A stretch of DNA of 64,000 bases from Hofstenia miamia. Taxonomy: Eukaryota; Xenacoelomorpha; Acoela; Hofsteniidae. Positions 1 to 11,449 of the stretch are shown here, in pieces. Made by a program: the position numbers and the translations under genes. Position 1 is the stretch's first letter. Each line of letters begins with the position of its first letter. The notes below the pieces were generated by a model. The model ran no database searches. It had not been told where the DNA came from and saw nothing but the letters and a program-made list of their open reading frames with translations. The stretch covers positions 154,320-218,319 of the forward strand of contig CABFPE010000034.1 in NCBI GenBank assembly GCA_900660155.1, in the 5' to 3' direction.

Positions 1-34
<34 letters not shown>
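1..34. repeat. (TA)n microsatellite at window edge
   Basis: Alternating TA tract at the left edge of the window. It is one of about fifteen such tracts here. Confidence 0.9.
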
Positions 35-2076
35 CACAGATATTAATGCTAATATTTTCACCGACTAAACGCTTTCTTGCTAACATTGCAAAAGGATAAA
101 AAACAGTTTATGTTTTAAAAACTTAGAAGTAATTATATTCGTAAGTGTAAAATAGAAATTTCCAATTTATTGTTATCCGGTTTTGAAGTGTTCAAGATCA
201 AATGCTATTTTTCAATATATTGTGAAAAACATACACATCTGGGAATGAAGACACACAAAATATATCATAATACACAAAATTGCTAGAATAGATCCCCAAT
301 GCGAAATCTTTTTAACATTTTTGCAAAGTTATTCAGATTCGTGTGGAGAGACACAGAACTAATAATAAATTTCCACAATTGCTAAAAATCGTTATTTTAA
401 TGAATCCACTGGGTTTCTTTGTTTTGCCTTGTTTATAGGTTTAATATTTCATGATACTCACATCCTTTGGGAGTCTTCGTTTGTTGTTTCAAGTCAATTG
501 GCAAATATGGCAGAGAGAAGCCTGTCAAATGTCATAAACCAGTATTATACTTTTAAATTTCAAACTGCTCCAGCTCTATTATACGCTATTTGCACTATTT
601 TAATCAAAATATCTGCCAAAAATGATAGTTTGATTGGCAAACACATTCTTCTAAAATTAGAACTGCACTTCACATAAGCAGAAGATGTGAATATTCCTTT
701 GATGACATCTTCTGTGTCAGTGAAAAAGCGTGGAGGTGAATTGGTGCTATAGTGTTTGCACCCAGTGTTGTAATCGTGCCCCTTCTTCGTGCCCACAATA
801 AAGCACGCATATAATATTTTTGTTATTTTGATTTTCTAAATATATTTTTTTGCATATTATAATCATCGAAAATTTCGTTTTTATACAATTTATCAAACTA
901 CTGAAACAATATGAACCAAAAATATTGCAATCATAAAGGTTTAATCTATGATGCCTTTTACATTCAACGAAAAATTTATAGATTTTCGTGCCGCATCGGG
1001 CTCATGCTTGAAAATTATTTTAAATTTTCTGCCGTGCCATGCTCGTGCCTAACTGCGTCTTTTGGTGCCGAGGAATCAAGGCACGGTCCGAAGAACACTG
1101 TTTGCACCAGACATGGCCCACTACTTTGACATGCTTTGGCATGTTACCGTCATCATCAAGATGTTTCCCACAACAAAATTACAAGTGATCAATAATATAT
1201 AGTTTTACAATAACCTAGGTAGAATTAGTTTATGTATATATTCACTTAACATTAGTTCCATTTCTTGAACATGCGTACAAAAAGAAAAACCAGACGGTAA
1301 ATCAATAGCACTTGAATAGAGATTAAAGAAATTTGTATATATCAAATATTCAGATCGATATCCATTCTCATGCAACACGTGTTCACAGCTGTAACATAAA
1401 TTAGCTATGAAATGGAGGATGCGACAGTATCCTACGAAGTATTGGAGATAAATTCATTCACTTTTTGCTAAAGATTGTCCAGATTTCTTGATATAAATCG
1501 TGGTAAGTCTTACTTTTCACATCACGCCAAGCCAAATGTTCAAAAATGAGCATGGGGCCACCAAAGAATTGAATTGAAATTGGGGATCCTTTCCACACCA
1601 CAATTTTCGACAAGGGTACGTTATAACATTGCGTTCAATTTGCGAAGATGCACAGTGATTTTGGAGTGTCGCTGATATTAAAGTTCAATGTTCCCTTATC
1701 TGTGGTAGTGCATGGGTTTGTACCACATGAAAATGTCGTGCGCCGTTTATCATTCCTCTGAAAAAGATGGTTTCAACATATATTTTCTCTTACAAATTCA
1801 TTCTACGATGTAACAATAATGAATAGACACCATATATATGTCCACATATAAACTCATGGTTAACTTGGAAGCAATACCTATACCAAACTTTAGTGATTTT
1901 ACTGAATGTTCAATAAGTTATATTTTGCTTCATGATCTGTCAAGAAAGCTGTACAGGCGACTGGGGATGATAGAAATGTAATTGTAAGGTATTCAGCATC
2001 AAATTATCCAAAGTACCAAAAAAATTATTGATTTTATTAATATAAAAATATAATGAAACTTAAATGTTTTCATGTA
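35..2076. other. Non-coding stretch, no gene recognised
   Basis: AT-rich sequence with only short chance-like open frames, such as about 78 codons on the minus strand at 560-796. None has a recognisable motif or convincing splice context. I see no element ends here. Confidence 0.5.
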
Positions 2077-2110
2077 CTATTACTTTTCCCGTGATAATTG
2101 AACTTTGGGT

Positions 2111-2180
2111 ATGCAAATTGAATTTATGATCATGCAAATCCAACTAATGTTCATGCAAATGAAATTTTTAGCATAACTAT
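2111..2180. repeat. Left subterminal array of 21-bp units with ATGCAAAT core
   Basis: ATGCAAAT occurs at 2111, 2132 and 2153, exactly 21 bp apart, inside the left inverted repeat of the Tc1-like element. A weaker fourth unit follows. Regular subterminal direct repeats are typical transposase-binding arrays; that role here is inferred. Confidence 0.7.
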
Positions 2181-3160
2181 AGTATTCTTTTTACGTATAA
2201 TAATACACCAATACATTCTCTACTGCCACCCACTCAGTTTGATCATCAAAAATGGCTGCTGATCTCATAAATGATATTTGATATAATTCAGTGTAATTGA
2301 AACAATCCTCAAGCTGACTGCGGCACAGTGCGTTGTCTAAAATAATCACCACATACTGAGGTCAAGAAATCACATGAACAAACTACTGGAATCATGGATC
2401 CTTGTTGAAAGAACTTTTTTCATTTGAAAGTATGCCAATCCATAAATGGGTGATAAAGAGCAATGCAAGGAATATTCAGTCCACAAGGATTAGGAAGAAT
2501 TGAATGAACTCTCTGTCGGTTCTGATAAGTACCTTCAAGAATGATATAGAAAGTTGATGTTGCTTTCATCCTGACAGATTATAGTTTTATCACCAGAAGT
2601 AAATTGCAAAATATCTTCAACATAGCATTGCTGAATTTTCCTATTTTCTGTAATATTTACCCCTGTTGAAACAGTTTTTGTTGTTTTTACTGGAAAAAGT
2701 CGTTTATCTAGATGACTGACAACTGTAGACCATGACACTCCGTACGCATTGAATACCATAGTAGAAATTCAACTAATATAATTTGAGTTGTATTCCAGTT
2801 TTTGAATCATAGAGCTCACAAGTACCTCTTGTATAGTACATGAGGCTTCTTTGCATCAAAAGTTTCCATGATTTCCTTGATTGAAGTTCATCTTTGTGGT
2901 GTTAGCTTTTGCATACGTTTGCCTACGTTTCCACGTTCAATTATTATTTGTTTCTTCTTATTTTTGATCTAATTGTATGGTCCCTGACTGTTTCAAGTTA
3001 TCAGCAGTAGCCTTAATTTTGAGTTCATTCGCAGTACAGAAAATTTTCAAGGTAACGCAATGCAGTTGATAACCATCTGCTCTGAAACCCCAGTGTTGCA
3101 TATTTCTTACAGCATGGGAGAAGGGTAAAAGCTAAAATAAATGCTACAGTAAGAATTTAT

Positions 3161-3231
3161 ATTTGCATGACCATTAGTTCAATTTTCATGAACATTAGCT
3201 TAATTTGCATGACCATAAATTCAATTTGCAT
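3161..3231. repeat. Right subterminal array of 21-bp units (complement of left)
   Basis: ATTTGCAT occurs at 3161, 3203 and 3224, with a variant ATTTTCAT at 3182. All four positions keep the 21-bp period and mirror the left array. Confidence 0.7.
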
Positions 3232-3264
3232 ACCCAAATGTTCAATTAGCATGGGAAAAAATAG

Positions 3265-3864
3265 TCCTTGTCAAATGTTGCAATAAAAATGTCAAAGTGT
3301 CATTTTTCAAGATATGATTATATTACAGTATTTCTTCATATATGAATATAGTTTAAGGTAGAAACATAAATGCTTACCTAATGACAGTATATGCATTTTT
3401 CTCTGATAGTTAAAAACTATTCTCAAGCTTATGATAAAGTGAAGTGATTGCTGTCAAGTAATCTTGAAAAACCTATCCTAAGCAAAGCTTAGTTAATTGT
3501 GAATTTTATGTATTTACAACAAATTTTCCATATAAAAGCACTCTGCTTTATCTGTCTGAAAGAACAAAAATGTTTTTGTTTTTGTGATTATGAACTTGCT
3601 CTTTACAAACAATGCGAAGTACATTACAAAGTATGCTTCAATTTTTTTTCAACCATGACCGTGATTGATATCATTGTACATTGCTGTCCATATTGCTAAA
3701 AAATGCATTTGTTCTATATGACTAACAAAGGTGTCTACAGCTATTAGGATTCGGTATGTATGTGACAACGAAGTTTTACCTCTAAAAGAAATGGAAATGA
3801 AAAAATTAATTCAGTAAATGATGTGTAGTAGTGATTAGCAATTGACACCATTTAGAATAATAGA
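3265..3864. other. Non-coding stretch
   Basis: AT-rich; no gene or repeat structure recognised. A 66-codon frame at 3499-3699 looks like chance. Confidence 0.5.
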
Positions 3865-4095
3865 ATGGCAAACAATGGGCAATCAGAGCAGCTGAGAACT
3901 AAGAATGTAACAAAAGAAGATATCCCAAATTTTACCAAAACAGTGGAATACAAAACTAATGAAAATGGTAAAGATATGATAAACAAGACAACAACTGTTT
4001 TCGTTGGCTCAACAAATTCTTCTCAACCTCAAACACCAAAAATGAGAATAACAGTTCAAATGCCAACAGATGACAAAGACAAACGTAATTCGTAA
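3865..4095 (+). CDS. Possible small single-exon ORF, 76 residues, unrecognised
   Basis: A complete ATG-to-TAA frame whose product is hydrophilic and rich in Thr, Lys, Asn and Asp, unlike the Phe/Ile/Tyr-rich chance frames common in this AT-rich window. It starts MANNGQSEQLRTK and ends with an acidic-basic tail (DDKDKRNS). There are no cysteines, no membrane segment and no known domain that I recognise. An AATAAA lies about 170-180 bp downstream (about 4270), which would suit a short transcript. It could equally be the terminal exon of an unseen gene or a remnant. I assign no function. Confidence 0.3.
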   Translation: MANNGQSEQLRTKNVTKEDIPNFTKTVEYKTNENGKDMINKTTTVFVGSTNSSQPQTPKMRITVQMPTDDKDKRNS

Positions 4096-5510
4096 ATTAC
4101 ATATTTAAAAACTCTAATTTATGAAGATTCTACCTTTACTGAATATGAAATTTTTCTGATAATTTTTTATTTTATTTACAATTATACTAACAATAAGATA
4201 CGATTTCATTTTTATCGCAAATTTGTTGGGTGAGTCTTTCTAATATAAATTATTCAATCACTTTTATTAATAAACAATACATTTGCAGTTATTTTATAAA
4301 TTCTCTAATGAATATTTGTATTAAAATTTTGAAATGGGAAAACCTAAGCTTTTGCTTAGCATCAGTTTCGGACATAATTGTGTAATACATATACCAAGGT
4401 GACCAACGGGTCACATTTTTACAGCTGCTGACTCATTATCCGAATACTCATTAACGCGGGGATTCGACCCGATTCCAATTTATAAGTTAACACCACATGA
4501 TGGATAAGCACCATAAAACCTTATGATTTTTCGATTTCAATTATTTTTGGTGTTGATATTACCAAAAAGGAAACTCTAAAATTGTGTGAACTAAGGGGTT
4601 GACTTGAGGCAAATTAGGTGGTTCTTTCCTCTTAAATACAACTATTCAACAAGCCTCTGCAATTGTTAGTTGGGTATTTTACTCAGTGATGAACTCAAAG
4701 AGCAACGAGTGTTTAATTATTGCAATCTACTTAATTCATAATTCACGCAATAGTTAATGCTATTTTTATAGTGACTTTTTTTCAACTATTTCCCTTATTT
4801 GAGATTTTCTTTGCCAATGAACCAAATTTAAGAATTTCAATCCGGACCTATTTGTATATGCATTGGGATTACAAATAGGTTATGATTTGTTCTTATATAA
4901 AAATTACCACATTAGCTGAATACTAGTAGCTAAAGCCTTGGTGGCCCACCGCCCTCTCAAGCACATTAACCGGATTAACCCGGCATTCACTCTGACATAT
5001 GCAGGTAATAGTGTAAGGAAAAATCCCACAAGAATTTATTCGATTGTTTGTGCGTTCGTTATGCCCCGGCGACTTAAAAATTTTGGTTTGGTTCGGTTTG
5101 GTGTCTCTAAAAATACCGTGGTATGGACTCAGTATCTGCATGACTATGCAAAATTAATAGTGTATTTGATGCATATGAAAAAATATATTTATGAGATATG
5201 CCTGCTATCGTCTTGCAACTTTTTACAAATAAAAAATTTTTAGGCAAAAATTTTAGAATTAGGCAATGAGAGTTTTCAGATAATATATATATACAAAATA
5301 AATATATACGGGCATAAGATACTATGGTGTAGGGCGCTGGATACGGGTCAAATAAAATTTTTTTGAAAAAACTTAAAACATACATAAAAAATTAGACCCC
5401 TATTCCAAATACGCAATGAAAATATTTTTGGATAAAATGAATTATTCTTGATACTACGGAAAGTTGGAAAGTGTGGGCGGTGAATATAAATCTCATAGTA
5501 TCTATAGCCT

Positions 5511-5559
<49 letters not shown>

Positions 5560-8500
5560 TGACCGTATTTATTGTCCCAAACACCTTTGCCACAGAGTCT
5601 AACGCCCGTGTATCAATACAAATAATTACACTTATGCCTACCTTTTCAAATTTTGTATATTAAGTTGTCTTTGCAAACATTTCAGAGATTGACTGGTGGG
5701 GCCAAAAATTTTGTCAACCTGTCCTGTCAGCATCATTGGGGTGTTCGCGATAATTGGTTCACAATACAAAGATTGCGGCGCAAAACAAACCTCCAGTTTT
5801 GGCCTTCTTCTAGCACAGCATATGAGAGCAATACAGGGGTGTGCTTAAGGGGCACTCATTGGACTCAGCCCACCTTGTTAAATTTGATTGGCGATCCAGC
5901 CTCCTTGTTAAAGTTATATTACAGTTGGGGGTGTTGGATTTTATTTTGCGGAGAAATTAAATTTAGTGAAAACAGTCATGAGCACTTCAAGCCATCCACC
6001 AGGAAAATTTATAACTTTAACATTTTGCAGCTGAGTGAGAAAAGAATCAATTGATGTTGAGATCCTTTTAATGTAGCAGAATGTGATTGTATGTGTTTCT
6101 GGTGTGAGGGGAAAACATACTACACATCAAATTGAATTTATTTGCTGAAAATTCATAAAAACCTTTGCATATGGTTCTCACAGTATACCTGTAGCAAATG
6201 AATACTATACCTAACATTCCATTAACCCAGGTAATGTTCAACCAATGTACTGGTTACTTTGTACAGCCTAATTCAGGCAACTATTAGAGCATCACCAAAT
6301 CTGAGATTGATGGAGACCACATTGAATAAAATTTGTTTACTTAACAATCATGAATCCTGTTATATACCTATTTAAGGCCTGGGCTTTGCCTATTCTCTTT
6401 AAATTTACAAAACTGTGGTTTGAAGAAAATTGTGAATTTATATGTAAGACCATGCATTTATTGGTGAATTACCCACTGTTGGAAGAGTTGCAATTGTCAC
6501 TCTTTATCTGCTTTAATGTGTTAGGTATTTACCAGTTCTGGACAAGAAAAACAGATATTACATCCCCAATGTTGATTAGCTGTTCTGAAAAAATATTAAA
6601 AATTCTAGAATTTCTCTCTCTTTCTAGTTCAGTAGTTTAATCCATTCCTGCAGAACTATATCAGATGAAACAGATTGGGTGGATTTTTTGCGAATATGTT
6701 TGAATAATCATTAAGAATTGGTTCAGTCATTCATGATTATTTTTGTAACCCTTGCCCATCCAACCAGTCAGAGTGAACTGTTTTCCACTTTTAAACATTA
6801 ATATCCTAATACAATTCAGCATTATTATCAGGGTGTTCTTATCTTCACTGAACAAATTTATTCACCTATTCTGAATTTTGAATTCTTGTTACAAATGGCA
6901 TTTGCTTTATTAAAAAAATTAACTTTATGTTTGTCTCTTTTACTGCCCATTAGGATCACAATCAGCTATAAGTTTTCAAAACTTAAATTTATTTGAATAT
7001 TTGCAAAATCTAGAAAAAAAATTTTATTTGGTCATAGCCTAAAATTTAAAGTTAAGGGATCTAGGGAATTTTTCTTCTATAGACCTGCTCATTTCATATT
7101 TTCAGATGTCAATTTTGGCCACAACTACCTCTTAGAATATGCCTTGCCTTAAATTTTTAATAATTAAGATTTTACAATAAATAAGGTATTATAATTAGGG
7201 CAAATGAAGGTAAAAAACAATGTTGAAATAAAGGTCAATTTTGTTTAAATAGTTTGAAATTTAATACTTTCAATGGTTATGCATGTATATTTTATAAATG
7301 TTTTTGGGTTAAATTTTTTAGTCACATTTTTTTAGAAGGGAAACAAAGTAAGAATGATTTTCAAAAATGCTCTCTAAACCATATAATAAAAACTTAACAA
7401 TATATCTTAAGCACAGAGTATTTGAGAAAATTTCTGCATAAACAAAATATGTAGACAAAAGCTTAAGGGCAATAACACCTCTACCTATAAGCCTAGAAAC
7501 TCATTTTAGCCTTTAAAATTATACATTTTTTGTTGAAAAAACATGGGAAAATGGCCCTGCACAATTTTTAACAATGAAAATAGTAATATATTAAAACAAG
7601 TATTTAATTACTATTTTAATATTTTAGCAATTTTTGTAAAATTCCATTACTAATGGGACATTGGTGAGAAATCAGCATGCATTCCTAAAAATCAGCAATA
7701 TTCAACCTAACACTTAGCATATAGATGATATTATTAAACAAATATGTATTACATTTTCAAGTTATGGTAGAGTTTATACCATGGTTAAGTGATTTTATAG
7801 TCATTGTTTTTTGGTTATATTGACCTTTAAATTATTAATTCACAATTTTCATAGAATTCTTGTTGATTTAGCTAGTATTTTAATAAATGGCTTAATAATT
7901 TTTGCTACCTCATGTCTGAATTTTAACTAAATCTTTAACCCCCCACATATTTACATTTCAATTTTTTAACTGGCTGACATTGTAGAGCTCCTGCACTTAC
8001 AAAATCTTAGTTTGCAATTTTTTCAAAATTATTTGCAATCTTTCTTTAAAATACCATGTATCTATATTTTTTATTTGTGAATAATACACTATTTACTATC
8101 TATTTACAAGCACTTGTATGTTTAGAGAGTAATCTCAACATGAAATGGTGACTAATTTGACAAGCAGAATTCATATATACAGGTGGGAAATCAAATGTGT
8201 AGCATTATGTTAATGTTGATTAAGTGAGAAATCAACATGCATTCCTACTATTCTATCTTATTGAGAGTTTCAAGCTGATGCATGGATGGGCTGATACTAC
8301 AAATAATTAAATAACTCCTCCTGCTATTATACCCTATCCAATAAAAGTTAAAAGTAAACAGAAGATTGTGTTAGGGAAGAGTGGCCACACTCAGCTAACC
8401 TGATACAGATAACCTTTTAGAAGAGTCTTATAATACTAGAGCCTAATTTGATTAAGAAGTAAGAAAGCCTAACTCTTGTGTACAAGTGGTGAACCTAAGT

Positions 8501-9104
8501 GTTAAGTAAAATACCCTAAGCTCAGTGTCTTTCTCATCTTGTGTAATTTAGGTGAAAGCAAAATAACAATTTTTATTACAAATGACAAGCAGTATGAAAG
8601 CCCTAGCCATACATTTAACCTACTTAAAGGGCTGTGGCAATCAATTTGTCCACCATCTAGGTGCCATTTAATGACACAGTTGAAGAATTAGAAACACATA
8701 TTTTAATAAAAGAATAAGTCAAAAAAATAAAAGTAAAACGAGTTTACTGAGAATAAACTGAAGAGAAATAAATGAACAATACTCAGATATATATATAAAA
8801 GTTAACTGGTATCATTGAACAAATCATACCATAGAAAATATATGCAAACAGCTTGCAGGTACAAAATTGTTTCTACTACAATTTTACCATGATTCAAAAT
8901 TAGCAGAAATTTTGGTTGATTGACAGAAAATTGAAAACTATACAACATATCTTAGTGAATAATCTTAAAGAATGTGGATTCTGAGAATAGTGAAGTGCTC
9001 TGATTCTTTTGTGGCATTGTTCTTCTCAATGTTAAAAAAAGCCTGTTTAAAACAACAAATTTTTAAGGAAAATGTGCATTTCAGTATTGGTGATTCTTAT
9101 AAAT
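4096..9104. other. Long AT-rich non-coding region
   Basis: About 5 kb without a supportable gene. A degraded tRNA-type T-arm-like motif lies near 4455-4475, and (TA)n tracts lie at about 5280 and 5511-5556. The 133-codon frame at 5653-6054 has no domain or homology signal I can see and is not called. Confidence 0.5.
5511..5556. repeat. (TA)n microsatellite
   Basis: About 45 bp of nearly pure TA with one interruption. Confidence 0.9.
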
Positions 9105-9533
9105 GGTTGGTACTTGAAAGGAATACTGAATATCTCAAAACAAATACCAAAAATCTCAAAATGGATACTGGGAAAAAGTAACTATGGAAACCTTTGTTAG
9201 CTTTCAACCAATAGCAATCACTATGAAATCATATGTTTATGGCATTTAGACACAGAATTAAAAATTGTAATTTTTTGCAGGGTTGTGACTGCAGCTTGAT
9301 ATTCAAATATAGGGCAAATTTAGATAATTTAAATTGGATTTCAAAATTTTTTTAACTAAACATGAATATGGAAATTAATTGCTTATTAAGAATAAAAACA
9401 TTTACAATAATAATATGATTGTCTCTTTAAACTATGTCCCATATTCATCTGTTACAAACTATATATTCAGTATCCATTTTGAGATATCCAGTATTCATTT
9501 TGAGAAATTTGGTATTTGTTTCAAGTACCAACC
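9105..9533. mobile_element. MITE family A, copy 1 (429 bp)
   Basis: The ends are inverted: left ggttggtacttgaaaggaat, with its complement at the right end (cctttcaagtaccaacc-type). Flanking 9-mers are cttataaat (9096-9104) and cttataaac (9534-9542), 8 of 9 identical, as expected for a target-site duplication. The interior is non-coding. The interior from about 9300 to 9480 matches copy 2 at 11086-11440 but lies in the opposite orientation. A 9-bp duplication would suit a MULE-type transposase and an 8-bp one a hAT; I cannot decide. Confidence 0.75.
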
Positions 9534-9542
9534 CTTATAAAC

Positions 9543-11076
9543 TTGTTGATTATATTTATTTGAGAATACACTAATTTTACAAAATCTAAGAAATCCTTGG
9601 ATCAACTCATAATTGTTAGGTCAAGAAATATTTTCCTAATTATAATAAATAGACTACTGTTTTACTCTGGTATTGACAAAAGAAAGTCACAAAAAACAAT
9701 AAATTTACACACTTATCATAATTTTTATCAATTTGATGATATGTAGAGGCAGCATAACATTTTAGTTTCTTGATGGAGCAGGTCATTTAGTAGTGATCAC
9801 ATGTGTGATCAAAATGTTTTAAAAATATGGACAAAATAGACCTTAGAAATGCATTTCAAATCATTGTTGAGAGCAAAGTTACAGCAATTGAATTAAGGCA
9901 TTTTATTTTTAAATCCTCATTTTCCTCTTAGTTTTGTTCTATAGGAGGGTTGACTTTCCAGGGGGTTAATCCACTAATCCCAATGGCTAAGGCCATTGGA
10001 ATATTGTAGAGTTGCTCAGGGATTTAGTCGCATTTAGTCTTTAATATCTTTTTAATTTGTATTCTTGTACTATTACGTCACTATGACATTATCGATCATT
10101 TTCGATCTTAGTTTGCTATTATTAGATTGATGTCCCCTCGATGGTGCTGTTATTTGCTCAAATTTAATTTTACGAGGGAAAACTAATTCGATCATGTTAA
10201 ACTACGTTGACATCTAATCTTTGTAAACAAAGGCAGGTAATAATTGAATCTTTTGTATAAAAACTGAGAAACCTGTAGCGATAGTTCAATAGACTTTGTC
10301 TACTCTTAAATGCCGTCTTTACTGTTGTATTTCTTATTTATTTATTATCTTAAATGAAACCTATTGCTTAAGATCGGCGACAATTCGGGAGTGCTTTCAC
10401 CAGCACGGGGCGACACGTTGCTTCTGGGGGTCTTTTGATTACCCAGTCCGAATTGTGGACTCATTAAGTTATGTATATGGTTATGTATAAGGAAATAATA
10501 AATCTCTCGTTCATATTTCAACACGTACATGCACTTATAAAATCTAATACTGTGATGATACCATGCCATTGGCTAGCATGAATATCTGGCAATTACAGAT
10601 TATTTAATAGTGAGCTGAGAGATAACAATGAAAATGAGAGTTTGTATTTTTGAAGTGAGATAGAAATTAAGCAAGTGAGACAAATAGGGTAGCACCAGTC
10701 AATAGGTTAAGCACTTTACTTCTGGATGTTCCGCTTTGGCTGGAAGCCATAGGAATTGGCCATCTTGTGTTGCACCTAAAGTAGTTTGGTTACTTGGATG
10801 AATTACCAATGTTACATCTATATGTTACAAATTCTACGTTAATCCTTTCCCGGAATCGTGGCTGTTCTGTAAACACTATTCAAACCTTTTTTGGAGTCAA
10901 TTAAGTTTCTAGTTAAGTTTTCCTACCAGCCACTGATTCTACAATATATTCTAGTTTTAAGTTATGATTTCAGAAAATTCAATTTCCTGAAAATTTGTTA
11001 ATTACATTACATCCCTAAAAGGCCATAGAAAGAATTACCAAGTATTTATGACATAAAAGTGCAAACAAAATAACTA
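9543..11076. other. Non-coding stretch between MITE copies
   Basis: No protein-coding signal. It contains the possible LTR-like segment near 10.1-10.5 kb listed separately, and a short perfect hairpin at about 9979-9999 (ccaatggc and gccattgg arms). Confidence 0.45.
10069..10530 (+). mobile_element. Possible solo-LTR-like fossil, Ty3/gypsy-type appearance
   Basis: About 460 bp of less AT-rich sequence with promoter-like and polyadenylation-like elements in LTR order: a tgt start, TATAAAA near 10256, a GC-richer middle with a hairpin (acaattcgg and ccgaattgt arms, about 10380-10455), and AATAAA near 10497. I found no convincing target duplication and no internal coding region, so this may be a solo LTR or simply an unrelated repeat. 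Weak call. Confidence 0.25.
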
Positions 11077-11085
11077 CAAAAAAGT

Positions 11086-11440
11086 GGTTGGTACTTGAAA
11101 TGAATACCGAATTTCTCAAAACAAATACTGAATATCTCAAAATGGATACTGAAAATATAGTTTGTAACAGATGTATATGGGACATAGTTTAAAGAGACAA
11201 TCATATTATTATTTTAAATGTTTTTATTTTTAATAAGCAATTAATTACTATTAGTTAAAAAATTTTTGAAATCCAATTTAAATTTTCTAAATTTGCCTTA
11301 TATTTAAATACCAAGCTGCTGTCACAACCAGGGTTTTCGAGTCAAGTTCGAGTTACTCGGGCGGAGTTCGAGTTTTTNATCCATTTTGAGATTTTTGGTA
11401 TTCATTTTGTGATATTCAGTATTCCTTTCAAGTACCAACC
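11086..11440. mobile_element. MITE family A, copy 2 (355 bp)
   Basis: Same inverted ends as the copy at 9105-9533 (ggttggtacttgaaa and complement), flanked by a perfect 9-bp direct repeat caaaaaagt (11077-11085 and 11441-11449). The shared interior is inverted relative to copy 1. A single N at 11378 marks a join inside the element, preceded by an unrelated 'gttcgagtt'-rich segment (11338-11377). Confidence 0.8.
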
Positions 11441-11449
11441 CAAAAAAGT

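Larger units (their letters stand above)
2077..3264 (-). mobile_element. Decayed Tc1/mariner-like DNA transposon with long inverted ends
   Basis: About 1.19 kb bounded by inverted repeats of roughly 90-100 bp. The left end reads ctattacttttcccgtgata; the complement of the right end reads ctattttttcccatgctaat. A TA lies immediately left (2075-2076); the right flank is TC, so the TA duplication is degraded or my right boundary is slightly off. On the minus strand, 2535-2759 encodes a transposase-like segment ending in QDESNINF, which matches the first catalytic Asp region of IS630/Tc1/mariner enzymes. Further along the minus strand (about 2330-2360) the frame reads LDNALCRSQLE, resembling the second catalytic block (LDNAPCHS-type). 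The rest of the reading frame is disrupted, so this copy is not functional. Superfamily is well supported; the family is unknown. Confidence 0.65.

Noticed and set aside
560-796. 78-codon minus-strand frame near the left edge
   Set aside because: Looks somewhat protein-like but has no motif, and neighbouring frames are closed.
4440-4500. Second tRNA-like sequence
   Set aside because: Only a T-arm-like piece (ggggattcgacccg) is visible; acceptor and anticodon arms do not form.
5653-6054. 133-codon + strand frame
   Set aside because: No domain, odd composition (Trp/Cys scattered), no splice or conservation clue; length is possible by chance in 64 kb.
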